Shown: in pieces, positions 6,025 to 11,699 of the stretch | Layout of the letters: the number at the start of each line of letters is the position of its first letter | Position numbering within the stretch: the first letter of the stretch is position 1 | NCBI GenBank assembly: GCA_027371655.1 | Contig: DAHXMR010000247.1 | Location: 1-11,988 of the forward strand | From: Microcaldota archaeon | GTDB lineage: Archaea; Micrarchaeota; Micrarchaeia; Norongarragalinales; CAINOH01 | Length of the DNA: 11,988 bases | Direction of reading: 5' to 3' | Notes under the pieces: generated by a model | The model's database searches: none | What the model saw: only the letters and a program-made list of their open reading frames with translations | Told to the model about the DNA's origin: nothing | Program-made: the position numbers and the translations under genes

Positions 6025-6237
6025 ATGGGCTTTTTCGAGGAAGGCGTTCCGACGCCGGTGTGGGGCGACGTGTTTTTGGCAAGCGGCCTTGCGGCCGTTG
6101 GCTTCGAGCTTTGGCGGCTTTGGAGTTTCGGCATAAGCGCCGACCTGCTCTCCCAAGCGCGCGACGCGATATTCTTCATAATCGCGGTAATACTCTTCTC
6201 GCTTGGCGCCTCGCTCAAGCGGCCGCGGAAAGAATAG
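6025..6237 (+). CDS. Small two-helix membrane protein, unknown function
   Basis: A 70-aa protein with two probable membrane helices (about 14-34, DVFLASGLAAVGFELW, and 48-64, AIFFIIAVILFSLGASL) and a basic C-terminal tail KRPRKE. The tail suggests both ends face the cytoplasm. ATG 6025 is placed correctly behind a TATA box; an in-frame TTG at 6016 is less likely. It is divergent from the LamG gene (193 nt between starts) and convergent with the zinc-ribbon gene (58 nt between ends). I recognise no family. Hydrophobic pattern, promoter position and the gap it fills support a real gene, but its small size leaves some doubt. Confidence 0.6.
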   Translation: MGFFEEGVPTPVWGDVFLASGLAAVGFELWRLWSFGISADLLSQARDAIFFIIAVILFSLGASLKRPRKE

Positions 6238-6295
6238 CGGAAAAACAACGCGCTTGGCCCGTTTGAAGGGCTTGGCGCCAAAGCGCTTGCGTTGC

Positions 6296-6631
6296 TTATG
6301 CGCCGCGGCGCGGGATGTTCAGGATGGTCCCGCACTTCTTGCAAATTTTTTCCTTGTGCTTCCAGTTGAACTCGAATTCCTTGCCCCCGCACTCCGGGCA
6401 GGCGGCGACTTCCTGCGAGTGGAAGCTCTTCCAGCTGTCCTTGCTCTCGCCCAGAATCTGCGAAGAGTAGAAATGAGGCTTCTCAGCCCCGGCCCGCGCC
6501 GCCCCCGCGGCGGGCTTTTCGGCGGCCTTTTCCGCCAAGCGCTCGATGCGCTTGCTCGTGCACCGCGGGCAAACCTGGGCCTCCGGAGCCTCGAACTTGA
6601 ATTTGCAGTTGGAACAAACGAATTTAGCCAT
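6296..6631 (-). CDS. Small protein with two zinc ribbons, unknown role
   Basis: A 111-aa protein with two four-Cys zinc ribbons. The first is at the N-terminus (C6-x2-C9, C21-x2-C24). The second is near the C-terminus (C78-x2-C81, C97-x2-C100) and reads CPECGGKEFEFNWKHKEKIC then KKCGTILN, reminiscent of ribbons in transcription or translation factors. Between them lies an Ala/Glu/Lys-rich flexible part (30-52) and a conserved-looking HFYSSQILGESKDSWKSF. The ATG at 6631 is selected because it starts directly at the first ribbon; the open frame continues upstream into low-quality sequence. A TATA-like box lies 52-59 nt upstream. Nucleic-acid or RNA polymerase association is plausible but is only an inference. 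Confidence 0.8.
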   Translation of the reverse strand: MAKFVCSNCKFKFEAPEAQVCPRCTSKRIERLAEKAAEKPAAGAARAGAEKPHFYSSQILGESKDSWKSFHSQEVAACPECGGKEFEFNWKHKEKICKKCGTILNIPRRGA

Positions 6632-6795
6632 TTTCAACGCGCCCCGCACACGATTGCAACAACAAACAAAGGCGGGCAACGCTCTTAAACCTTGGACTTG
6701 ACGGCCGCTTGCAGCCCTGGCGCCCAACACGCCCAACCCCCCGCACGAAGCCCCAAAAACACAAAAAACGCAAACGCACGAACCGGCAAAAGGGG

Positions 6796-6824
6796 GGGAC
6801 CCCGCACTTCCGGTAATCAGGTTT
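6796..6824 (-). repeat. Intergenic 29-nt element, copy 1
   Basis: Read on the minus strand it has the boxes GATTA, GGAAGT and GGGGTCCC, each two apart by 2 nt, preceded by AAA. It matches the copy at 10242-10270 at 23 of 29 positions without gaps. Differences are concentrated in the two-base spacers, so this looks like a conserved box pattern, not coding sequence. Confidence 0.5.
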
Positions 6825-6910
6825 GGGGGAGTGCACGCGCGTTTGCCCCCGTTTTTCACAGTTTTTCACGTAGTTTTAAAAGGCGCATTAGTGTCTTTTC
6901 GTCAAGAGAG

Positions 6911-6938
6911 GCGTTTTGGGTTTTTAAAGGCAAAACGC
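6911..6938 (+). promoter_or_regulatory. dcd promoter: TATA box inside an inverted repeat
   Basis: GCGTTTTG (6911-6918) and CAAAACGC (6931-6938) are perfect 8-bp inverted arms around GGTTTTTAAAGG, which contains the TATA-like TTTTTAAA. Transcription would begin near 6951, giving dcd a leader of about 60 nt. A dimeric regulator bound here would block TBP. Confidence 0.5.
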
Positions 6939-7009
6939 GGGTTCGCGGGAGGAAAGGCAAACGCCCCGCATCGCTGACCGCGGGTTTGTAGGTTTTTGGT
7001 GCTCTTTGC

Positions 7010-7543
7010 ATGATTTTGTCGAAAAGCGAGATTTTGAAGGCCGTGAAAAGCGGGAAAATCGGCATAACCCCGTTTGAAGCCAAAAACGTGGGAAGCTGTT
7101 CCGTCGACCTGCGGCTCGGCGCGCAGTTCCGCGTGTTCGGCAACGGCTGCCGCGGCGAAAAAATGAGGGTCGGCGAACGGGCCTATTTCTCAAAGGAATT
7201 CCAGCAAAAAACGCACGTCGCAAAAATAGCCCATGGAAAATCCATTTCGATCGCCCCCGGCGAGCTCGTGCTTGGCGTGACGCGGGAGCGCATACGCCTG
7301 CCCGCGGACATCTGCGGGAGGCTTGAGGGAAGAAGCAGGTTCGCGCGCATGGGCCTGCTTGTGCACGTGAGCTCGAGTTTGGTGCAGCCGGGCGTGGACA
7401 ACAACCAGGTGCTTGAAATAATGAACATGTCGCCATTCGTGCTGCAGCTTTCGCCGGGCACGCGCGTTTGCCAGATAATATTCGACGAAATGAAAGGCGC
7501 GTCAAGCTACAAAGGCGCATTCAAAAAACAATCAACAGTATGA
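7010..7543 (+). CDS. dcd: dCTP deaminase family protein
   Basis: Trimeric dUTPase-fold enzyme that deaminates dCTP to dUTP; some archaeal members also hydrolyse dUTP to dUMP. The 177-aa sequence shows the family order: MILSKSEI N-terminus, SCSVDLRLG (29-37), LEGRSRFARMGLLVH (105-119) carrying the substrate-binding Ser/Arg loop, VQPGVDNNQVLEIMN with the catalytic Glu136, and LSPGTRVCQIIFDEM (147-161). Length is slightly below that of Escherichia coli Dcd. Whether it is mono- or bifunctional cannot be decided here. The start ATG 7010 matches the family N-terminus. No clear Shine-Dalgarno site precedes it. Enolase follows 70 nt downstream on the same strand. Confidence 0.9.
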   Translation: MILSKSEILKAVKSGKIGITPFEAKNVGSCSVDLRLGAQFRVFGNGCRGEKMRVGERAYFSKEFQQKTHVAKIAHGKSISIAPGELVLGVTRERIRLPADICGRLEGRSRFARMGLLVHVSSSLVQPGVDNNQVLEIMNMSPFVLQLSPGTRVCQIIFDEMKGASSYKGAFKKQSTV

Positions 7544-7560
7544 CAATTACTGGAAAGCGG

Positions 7561-7581
7561 CGGTTGCGGTTTTTGCAGCCG
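7561..7581 (+). other. Hairpin between dcd and eno
   Basis: CGGTTGC (7561-7567) pairs with GCAGCCG (7575-7581) over a GGTTTTT loop, with one G:U pair. It might be a processing site or weak terminator between dcd and eno; no T tract follows. Confidence 0.35.
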
Positions 7582-7613
7582 GGCTTTCACGCGCATTGCA
7601 TCGGTGTTTGAAA

Positions 7614-8930
7614 TTGGCTTCCCCAGACGCGATAAAAAAAATAACCGGCCGCGAAATCCTCGATTCGCGCGGCAACCCCACGATAGAAGCTAAACTGCAA
7701 ACCGTATCCGGCGTTGCCGCAACGTTTGGCGTGCCAAGCGGGGCGTCAACCGGAACCCACGAGGCGTGCGAACTGCGCGACGGAGGCAAACGCTATGGCG
7801 GCAAGGGAGTGCTGAAGGCCGTTTCCAACATCAACGCAAAAATACGCCGCGCGTTGGTTGGAAAAAGCGTTTTCGGGCAAAACGAGCTGGACGCGCTTCT
7901 GTTGAAACTCGACGGAACGGAAAACAAAACCAACTTGGGCGCAAACGCGATTCTCGGCGCAAGCGCGGCGGCAACACGGGCGGCCGCGATGATGAACGAG
8001 ACGCCGCTTTACCATTACATTCACACACTGCACGAGCAAAAGCACGGGAAACGCAACGGCGGCCATAATTGGGTGCTGCCCTGCCCGCAAATGAACGTGT
8101 TGAACGGCGGGAGGCACGCGGGAATGGAACACGACGTGCAGGAAACAATGGTGCTGCCCGTCGGCGCTAAAAGTTTTGCCGAAGGCCTGCAAATGGGCGC
8201 AGAAATATACCACTGCCTCAAAACAATCCTGAAAAAGAAATATGGAGCGACTGCAACTCTTGTCGGGGACGAAGGCGGCTTCGCACCACAAGTGGGCGCG
8301 GAAGGAAAGCTCGAACTGCTAACGCAGGCAATGGCGCAGGCGGGTTATGAAAAAGAAGCGGCAATCGGAATCGACGCCGCAGCTTCCGAATTCTATGAAA
8401 ACGGAATCTATCTGTTAGGCGAAAGGAAGATGGATGCGGGCGAGCTTGCCGACTTCTACTCCGCGCTTTGTTCCAAATACAGAATTGTTTCAATAGAGGA
8501 CGGGCTTGCCGAAGACGACTGGCCGGGCTGGAGGGAGCTCAACTCAAAACTCGGCAAAAAAATACAAATAATCGGCGACGATTTGCTTACCACCAACCCC
8601 CAGCGCATCGGGCGTGCGGTTTCAGAAAAATCGTGCAACGCGCTTTTGCTGAAAATAAACCAGATCGGCACGATATCCGAATCGCTTGACGCGTCTTCGC
8701 TTGCGATGAAAAACGGCTGGAACGTGGTGGTTTCGCACCGCTCGGGGGAAACCGAGGACCCGTTCATCGCCGACCTCGCCGTAGGCATCGGGTGCGGCCA
8801 GATTAAAACCGGCGCGCCGTGCAGGGGAGAGCGCGTGGCGAAGTACAACCGCCTGCTGCAAATAGAACGCGAACTTTCGGAAAACGGAAAGAAGGCGGAT
8901 TACGGCGGAAGGTTGTTTTTGAAAAAATAA
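7614..8930 (+). CDS. eno: Enolase (phosphopyruvate hydratase)
   Basis: Converts 2-phosphoglycerate to phosphoenolpyruvate in glycolysis and back in gluconeogenesis. In this 438-aa protein all catalytic positions are visible: ITGREILDSRGNPT (9-23), the mobile loop SGASTG (42-47), NGGRHAGMEHDVQE with H168 and E177, GDEGGFAP with E220, Mg ligands D254 (IGIDAAASEF), E295 (SIEDG) and D322 (GDDL), K347 (LLLKINQIGT), SHRSGETED with H375-R376-S377, and K398 (GQIKTGAP). The start chosen is TTG 7614, giving MASPDAIKKITGREIL, with GGTG 7 nt upstream; TTG 7596 and 7608 would add a few residues. A short His/Lys-rich insertion sits at about 138-153. apgM follows after 26 nt, so the two are probably one transcript. 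Confidence 0.97.
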   Translation: MASPDAIKKITGREILDSRGNPTIEAKLQTVSGVAATFGVPSGASTGTHEACELRDGGKRYGGKGVLKAVSNINAKIRRALVGKSVFGQNELDALLLKLDGTENKTNLGANAILGASAAATRAAAMMNETPLYHYIHTLHEQKHGKRNGGHNWVLPCPQMNVLNGGRHAGMEHDVQETMVLPVGAKSFAEGLQMGAEIYHCLKTILKKKYGATATLVGDEGGFAPQVGAEGKLELLTQAMAQAGYEKEAAIGIDAAASEFYENGIYLLGERKMDAGELADFYSALCSKYRIVSIEDGLAEDDWPGWRELNSKLGKKIQIIGDDLLTTNPQRIGRAVSEKSCNALLLKINQIGTISESLDASSLAMKNGWNVVVSHRSGETEDPFIADLAVGIGCGQIKTGAPCRGERVAKYNRLLQIERELSENGKKADYGGRLFLKK

Positions 8931-8942
8931 TTTTTAAAAACA

Positions 8943-8950
8943 GGGGTGAT
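8943..8950 (+). promoter_or_regulatory. Shine-Dalgarno site of apgM
   Basis: GGGGTGAT, a close match to the complement of the 16S rRNA 3' end, ends 6 nt before the ATG at 8957. It fixes this start against the longer open frame that begins inside eno. Confidence 0.75.
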
Positions 8951-8956
8951 GGCGCA

Positions 8957-10201
8957 ATGCCCGTTGAAGTTTTGGAAAAAAAAATACTTCTCGTTGTTTT
9001 CGACGGCTTGGGCGACCGGCCGTGCGCCGAGTTCGGCGGCAAAACCCCCCTTGAAGCCGCGAACACCCCCAACCTCGACAAGCTTGCGGCGGGCGGGGCG
9101 TGCGGCTTGTTGAGCACCGCCGGCGTGGGAATACGCCCGGGAAGCGACGTCGCTCACCTCTCCCTTTTCGGTTACGACGCAGCCAAAGACTATCCCGGCC
9201 GCGGGCCCATAGAGGCGTTGGGAGTTGGCTTCGGGTTGAAAACCGGGGACATAGCCTTGCGCGCCGACTTTGGAACCGTTAATGAAAAAGGGATAATTAC
9301 GGACCGCCGCGCGGGCAGGATTGAAAGCGTTGCCGAGCTTGCGAAAGCGGTTTCGGGAAGGGAATTCAACGGGGCAAGGGTTTTTGTCACGCCAAGCGTG
9401 GGTCACCGCGCGGCAGTTGTATTGCGGGGCGATGGGTTGAGCGCGGCGATTTGCGACGGCGACCCCCACAGGGAAGGCGTTGCGCCGACAACCATAATTC
9501 CCACCCAACGAAGCCAGGATGCGCAGAAAACCGCGGATGCGTTGAACGAGTTCACCGACTTCGCGCACAAGGTGCTGAAAAAGCACGAGTTGAACAAAAC
9601 GCGCGAAAAGCAAAAAAAGCCCCCCGCAAACTTCGTGCTCGTGCGCGGCGCCGGAATGCACAAGGAAGTCGCCGGGTTTGAAAAAAAATACAACCTGAAA
9701 GCCGCGTGCGTTGCCGGCGGCGGGCTCTACAAGGGAATCGCGCGGTTGGTTGGAATGAAGGTAATCAACGTGGCGGGCGCGACGGGCACGCCGGAAACCA
9801 ACGTTGCCGCAAAGGTTTCCGCGGCAACAGAAGCGCTGAAATCGAACGATTTCGTTTTCCTGCACCTGAAGGGAACCGACGTAATGGGTGAGGATGGAAA
9901 CGCAAAGGGCAAGAAATCCTATTTGGAAAAAGCGGACAAGGCGCTTGCCCCTCTTTTGAAACTCCAAGACGCCATTGTCGCGGTGACCGGCGACCACTCG
10001 ACTCCCTGCAGCTTGAAAAAGCATTCCGGCGACCCCGTGCCCCTGCTGTTCAACGGAAAGGGAATACGGACCGATGCGCAGGCGGCGAAGAAATTCGGGG
10101 AACGCCCGTGCTCGCAAGGCTCCGTGGGAAGGATTTTCGGCAAAGACCTCATGCCCGAGCTTTTGAACCTCTCCGGCCGCGCACCGTTGGTCGGCGACTA
10201 A
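8957..10201 (+). CDS. apgM: Archaeal cofactor-independent phosphoglycerate mutase
   Basis: Interconverts 3- and 2-phosphoglycerate, the step before enolase. The 414-aa protein belongs to the alkaline phosphatase superfamily: VVFDGLGDRP with metal ligand D16, RPGSDVAHLSLFGYD with the phosphorylated Ser63, GRGPIEALG, TPSVGHRA and DGDPHREG substrate regions, LHLKGTD with D308, TGDHSTP with D346 and H347, and KKHSGDPVP with H356. Compared with the usual D-x3-H metal pair, the position four after D308 is Glu312 (GTDVMGEDG), not His. All other ligands look intact and the rest of the protein is typical, so activity is likely but metal preference may differ. The start ATG is supported by a strong Shine-Dalgarno site. 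Probably co-transcribed with eno. Confidence 0.93.
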   Translation: MPVEVLEKKILLVVFDGLGDRPCAEFGGKTPLEAANTPNLDKLAAGGACGLLSTAGVGIRPGSDVAHLSLFGYDAAKDYPGRGPIEALGVGFGLKTGDIALRADFGTVNEKGIITDRRAGRIESVAELAKAVSGREFNGARVFVTPSVGHRAAVVLRGDGLSAAICDGDPHREGVAPTTIIPTQRSQDAQKTADALNEFTDFAHKVLKKHELNKTREKQKKPPANFVLVRGAGMHKEVAGFEKKYNLKAACVAGGGLYKGIARLVGMKVINVAGATGTPETNVAAKVSAATEALKSNDFVFLHLKGTDVMGEDGNAKGKKSYLEKADKALAPLLKLQDAIVAVTGDHSTPCSLKKHSGDPVPLLFNGKGIRTDAQAAKKFGERPCSQGSVGRIFGKDLMPELLNLSGRAPLVGD

Positions 10202-10241
10202 AAAATTGCCAATTGCCCGGGCGAAGCCCCCCAATCCACAA

Positions 10242-10270
10242 AAAGCCGATTAGTGGAAGTATGGGGTCCC
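10242..10270 (+). repeat. Intergenic 29-nt element, copy 2
   Basis: Plus-strand boxes GATTA, GGAAGT and GGGGTCCC with 2-nt spacers, the partner of the minus-strand copy at 6796-6824. It lies in the 251-nt gap between apgM and the winged-helix gene. The rest of this gap shows a small GGGC-GAA-GCCC hairpin (10219-10229) and no gene. Confidence 0.5.
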
Positions 10271-10418
10271 TCCCCCCAAACAACCAGGGCTGAGTTGGCG
10301 CCCCGCGTTTGCAGCCAAAAACCACCCGCGCCAAACACCGAGTAAGTGCATCCATCTCGGCGTCAACCCGATTCGGCGCCCCAAAGGCTTCGTTTTCTGG
10401 CTTAACGCGTTCAAAAAC

Positions 10419-10426
10419 ATTTAAAG
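10419..10426 (+). promoter_or_regulatory. TATA box for the winged-helix gene
   Basis: ATTTAAAG lies 27-34 nt before the ATG at 10453, so transcription should begin within a few bases of the start codon. This supports ATG 10453 over the longer open frame from 10309. Confidence 0.65.
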
Positions 10427-10452
10427 AACTCCGCGCGCTTCTAAGTCGTGAA

Positions 10453-10908
10453 ATGGACCCCCTTTCCGAAGAAATACGCGCTTCTAAACAGCCCGCCGCA
10501 GGCGGCAAGAGGGCAAAACGGACCGGGAAGACCGCCGAGCACTACGACCGCCAGAAGTCGCAGAGCTACGCGTATTTCCGCGTAAAGCAGGACGACATGG
10601 CCAAGGTCAAATCGGGGCAGTTCACGATTTACGACTTCATCTCGAACACTTTCTCGTTCTCGCACACGAAAAAAGACCTGACAATCCGAGTGCTGGAGGC
10701 CTTGAAGGAGAAGCCCATGACATTCCGCGAGCTTTCCGTGCATTTGAACGCGAAAAAAAGCACGCTTTACCTTTTGTGCCTCTCTCTGCAGCGCTCGGGC
10801 CTCATCGACCGCGCGACCAAGCGCCAGCCGTTTTCCCTCTCGGCGTCGTTTTCAACGATGCTGCGCGAATATTCCTATTGGTGGGAGAACTGGGTGCGCA
10901 TAAAGTAA
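10453..10908 (+). CDS. Winged helix-turn-helix protein, predicted DNA-binding
   Basis: A 151-aa protein. Residues 1-35 are polar and basic, likely disordered. Residues 36-70 (YAYFRVKQDDMAKVKSGQFTIYDFISNTFSF) form an unrecognised N-terminal segment. Residues 75-120 are a winged helix: LTIRVLEALKEKPMTFRELSVHLN, then KKSTLYLLCLSLQRSGLIDRATKRQPFSLS, where the second helix is the recognition helix and RQPFSLS the wing. The aromatic C-terminus SYWWENWVRIK could be a dimer contact. The transcript is probably leaderless. It stands alone between apgM and the beta-sandwich gene, so its targets cannot be guessed from context. It could be a transcription regulator; the family is not identified. Confidence 0.75.
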   Translation: MDPLSEEIRASKQPAAGGKRAKRTGKTAEHYDRQKSQSYAYFRVKQDDMAKVKSGQFTIYDFISNTFSFSHTKKDLTIRVLEALKEKPMTFRELSVHLNAKKSTLYLLCLSLQRSGLIDRATKRQPFSLSASFSTMLREYSYWWENWVRIK

Positions 10909-10909
10909 G

Positions 10910-10929
10910 CGGGCAACCCCCCAAACCCG
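10910..10929 (+). terminator. Possible hairpin after the winged-helix gene
   Basis: GCGGG and CCCGC form a 5-bp stem with a 10-nt C/A-rich loop just after the stop codon. No T tract follows, so termination is doubtful. Confidence 0.25.
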
Positions 10930-11007
10930 CCTGCAGCCAACGCCCCGCGTGCCGTTGCGCCGCGCGTGTTGCGAGGGGGAGTTGCGGGCGGGAAACTAAA
11001 CAAACCG

Positions 11008-11015
11008 TTTAAAAA
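11008..11015 (+). promoter_or_regulatory. TATA box for the gene at 11091
   Basis: TTTAAAAA within CCGTTTAAAAAAAGC predicts a start near 11036 and a leader of about 55 nt, enough to carry the Shine-Dalgarno site at 11076-11083. Confidence 0.5.
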
Positions 11016-11075
11016 AAGCGGTTCCGATTATGTTCCAAGCCAAACGCTTGTTTTGACAAAATTCAAACTTGAAAC

Positions 11076-11083
11076 GGAAGTGA
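11076..11083 (+). promoter_or_regulatory. Shine-Dalgarno site of the gene at 11091
   Basis: GGAAGTGA ends 7 nt before the ATG and matches the GGAGGTGA consensus at seven of eight bases. Confidence 0.65.
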
Positions 11084-11090
11084 AATTGAA

Positions 11091-11498
11091 ATGGGTTTTT
11101 TCAAGGACTTGTTCGGGAAAAAGGAAGTTCCGCACTCTTCCGCGGTTTACTCGCTTGAGTGCTCCCTGCACCCGTACCGCATCGAGGCCAACAAGAATTA
11201 TTCCATAGACCTGGAAATCTCGGTCAAAAACCTCTTCGAACGCGAACAACTCACGTCCATAGTGATTGTGACTCCGAAGACCATCGGTTTCGACCAATCC
11301 GCGCTTTCAAGCCAACGCGAAATCCGCCTCGGCAACCTGAACCCCGGCGAGACGCGCAACCTCAAGGTTGCAGTGTGGGGCACGGGGCGCACCAACCGCG
11401 GCGGCTACCACGTCGCCGTGTTCGCAATCTCGCACTACCGCGACTACTCCTACGTGCTCAACGAGACGAAAAAAGTGCTCGACTTGAGAGTAGTTTAG
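11091..11498 (+). CDS. Predicted beta-sandwich protein, unknown function
   Basis: A 135-aa protein. The first 12 residues (MGFFKDLFGKKE) form an amphipathic, basic helix of the type that often rests on a membrane surface. The rest is rich in beta strands with the pattern of an Ig-like sandwich: YSIDLEISVKNLF, LTSIVIVTP, EIRLGNLNPGETRNLKVAVW, GGYHVAVFAISHYRDYSYV and a final KKVLDLRVV. The NPGE turn before a strand is common in such extracellular or accessory domains, but there is no signal peptide, so a cytoplasmic location is likely. It has a clear promoter, Shine-Dalgarno site and oligo-T terminator of its own. I do not recognise the family. Confidence 0.75.
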   Translation: MGFFKDLFGKKEVPHSSAVYSLECSLHPYRIEANKNYSIDLEISVKNLFEREQLTSIVIVTPKTIGFDQSALSSQREIRLGNLNPGETRNLKVAVWGTGRTNRGGYHVAVFAISHYRDYSYVLNETKKVLDLRVV

Positions 11499-11499
11499 G

Positions 11500-11507
11500 T
11501 TTTTTTT
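11500..11507 (+). terminator. Oligo-T terminator after the beta-sandwich gene
   Basis: Eight T residues begin two bases after the stop codon. This is the longest T run after a gene in the window. Confidence 0.65.
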
Positions 11508-11598
11508 GCCTCCGCACATTGCGCGGCGCTTCCGGGTGGAACCCGCACGAAATCCGCCCCAAAACGCGCGTTTGCGCCCGCGTGGCAATGACTGCATA

Positions 11599-11627
11599 AT
11601 TTAAAAACAAGCCAAGCTTACTTGTTT
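11599..11627 (+). promoter_or_regulatory. PRC-barrel gene promoter with overlapping inverted repeat
   Basis: The TATA-like ATTTAAAAA (11599-11607) overlaps the first arm of a perfect 7-bp inverted repeat, AAACAAG (11605-11611) and CTTGTTT (11621-11627), with a 9-nt spacer. Transcription would begin near the second arm, giving a leader of about 70 nt. A second box, GTTAAAAC at 11657-11664, is possible. Confidence 0.45.
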
Positions 11628-11683
11628 CGCGCCCACAGCGCAAAAAATTCAAAAGCGTTAAAACCCGCTTCAAGAACCCGGAT

Positions 11684-11691
11684 AAGGTGAT
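11684..11691 (+). promoter_or_regulatory. Shine-Dalgarno site of the PRC-barrel gene
   Basis: AAGGTGAT ends 8 nt before the ATG at 11700 and closely matches the complement of the 16S 3' end. The TTG at 11692 runs into a stop after three codons, so ATG 11700 is the start. Confidence 0.7.
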
Positions 11692-11699
11692 TTGGCAAA

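Larger units (their letters stand above)
6632..7009. other. 378-nt gene-free region with promoters and a repeat element
   Basis: No convincing gene on either strand. It holds: a minus-strand TATA-like box for the zinc-ribbon gene (GTTTAAGAGC at 6681-6690); a 29-nt element shared with 10242-10270; a perfect-but-one-base 10-nt tandem repeat GTTTTTCAC(A/G) at 6851-6870; two similar plus-strand TATA-like boxes, GTTTTAAAAGGC (6873-6884) and GTTTTTAAAGGC (6920-6931), 47 nt apart; and a purine tract GGGAGGAAAGG (6947-6957) too far from the dcd ATG to be its ribosome site. A short untranslated RNA starting near 6903 is possible but unproven. Confidence 0.6.

Noticed and set aside
6837..6853. 17-nt near match (one difference) to 11564-11580, ACGCGCGTTTGC-type sequence
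   Set aside because: Short and made of common GC-rich words; a match like this is expected by chance in a window of this size and base bias.
6632..6859. N-terminal extension of the zinc-ribbon protein
   Set aside because: Low-complexity, Cys-rich by GC bias only, passes through the repeat element and the probable promoter.
8819..8956. N-terminal extension of ApgM overlapping enolase
   Set aside because: The family start and the Shine-Dalgarno site both fit ATG 8957.
8900..10234. Long minus-strand open frame (444 codons) across apgM
   Set aside because: It is antisense to a clearly recognisable enzyme gene and its translation shows no family motifs.
11562..11573. 12-nt palindrome AAACGCGCGTTT
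   Set aside because: Alternating CG core is common in this base composition, and it is not placed at a promoter or start codon.
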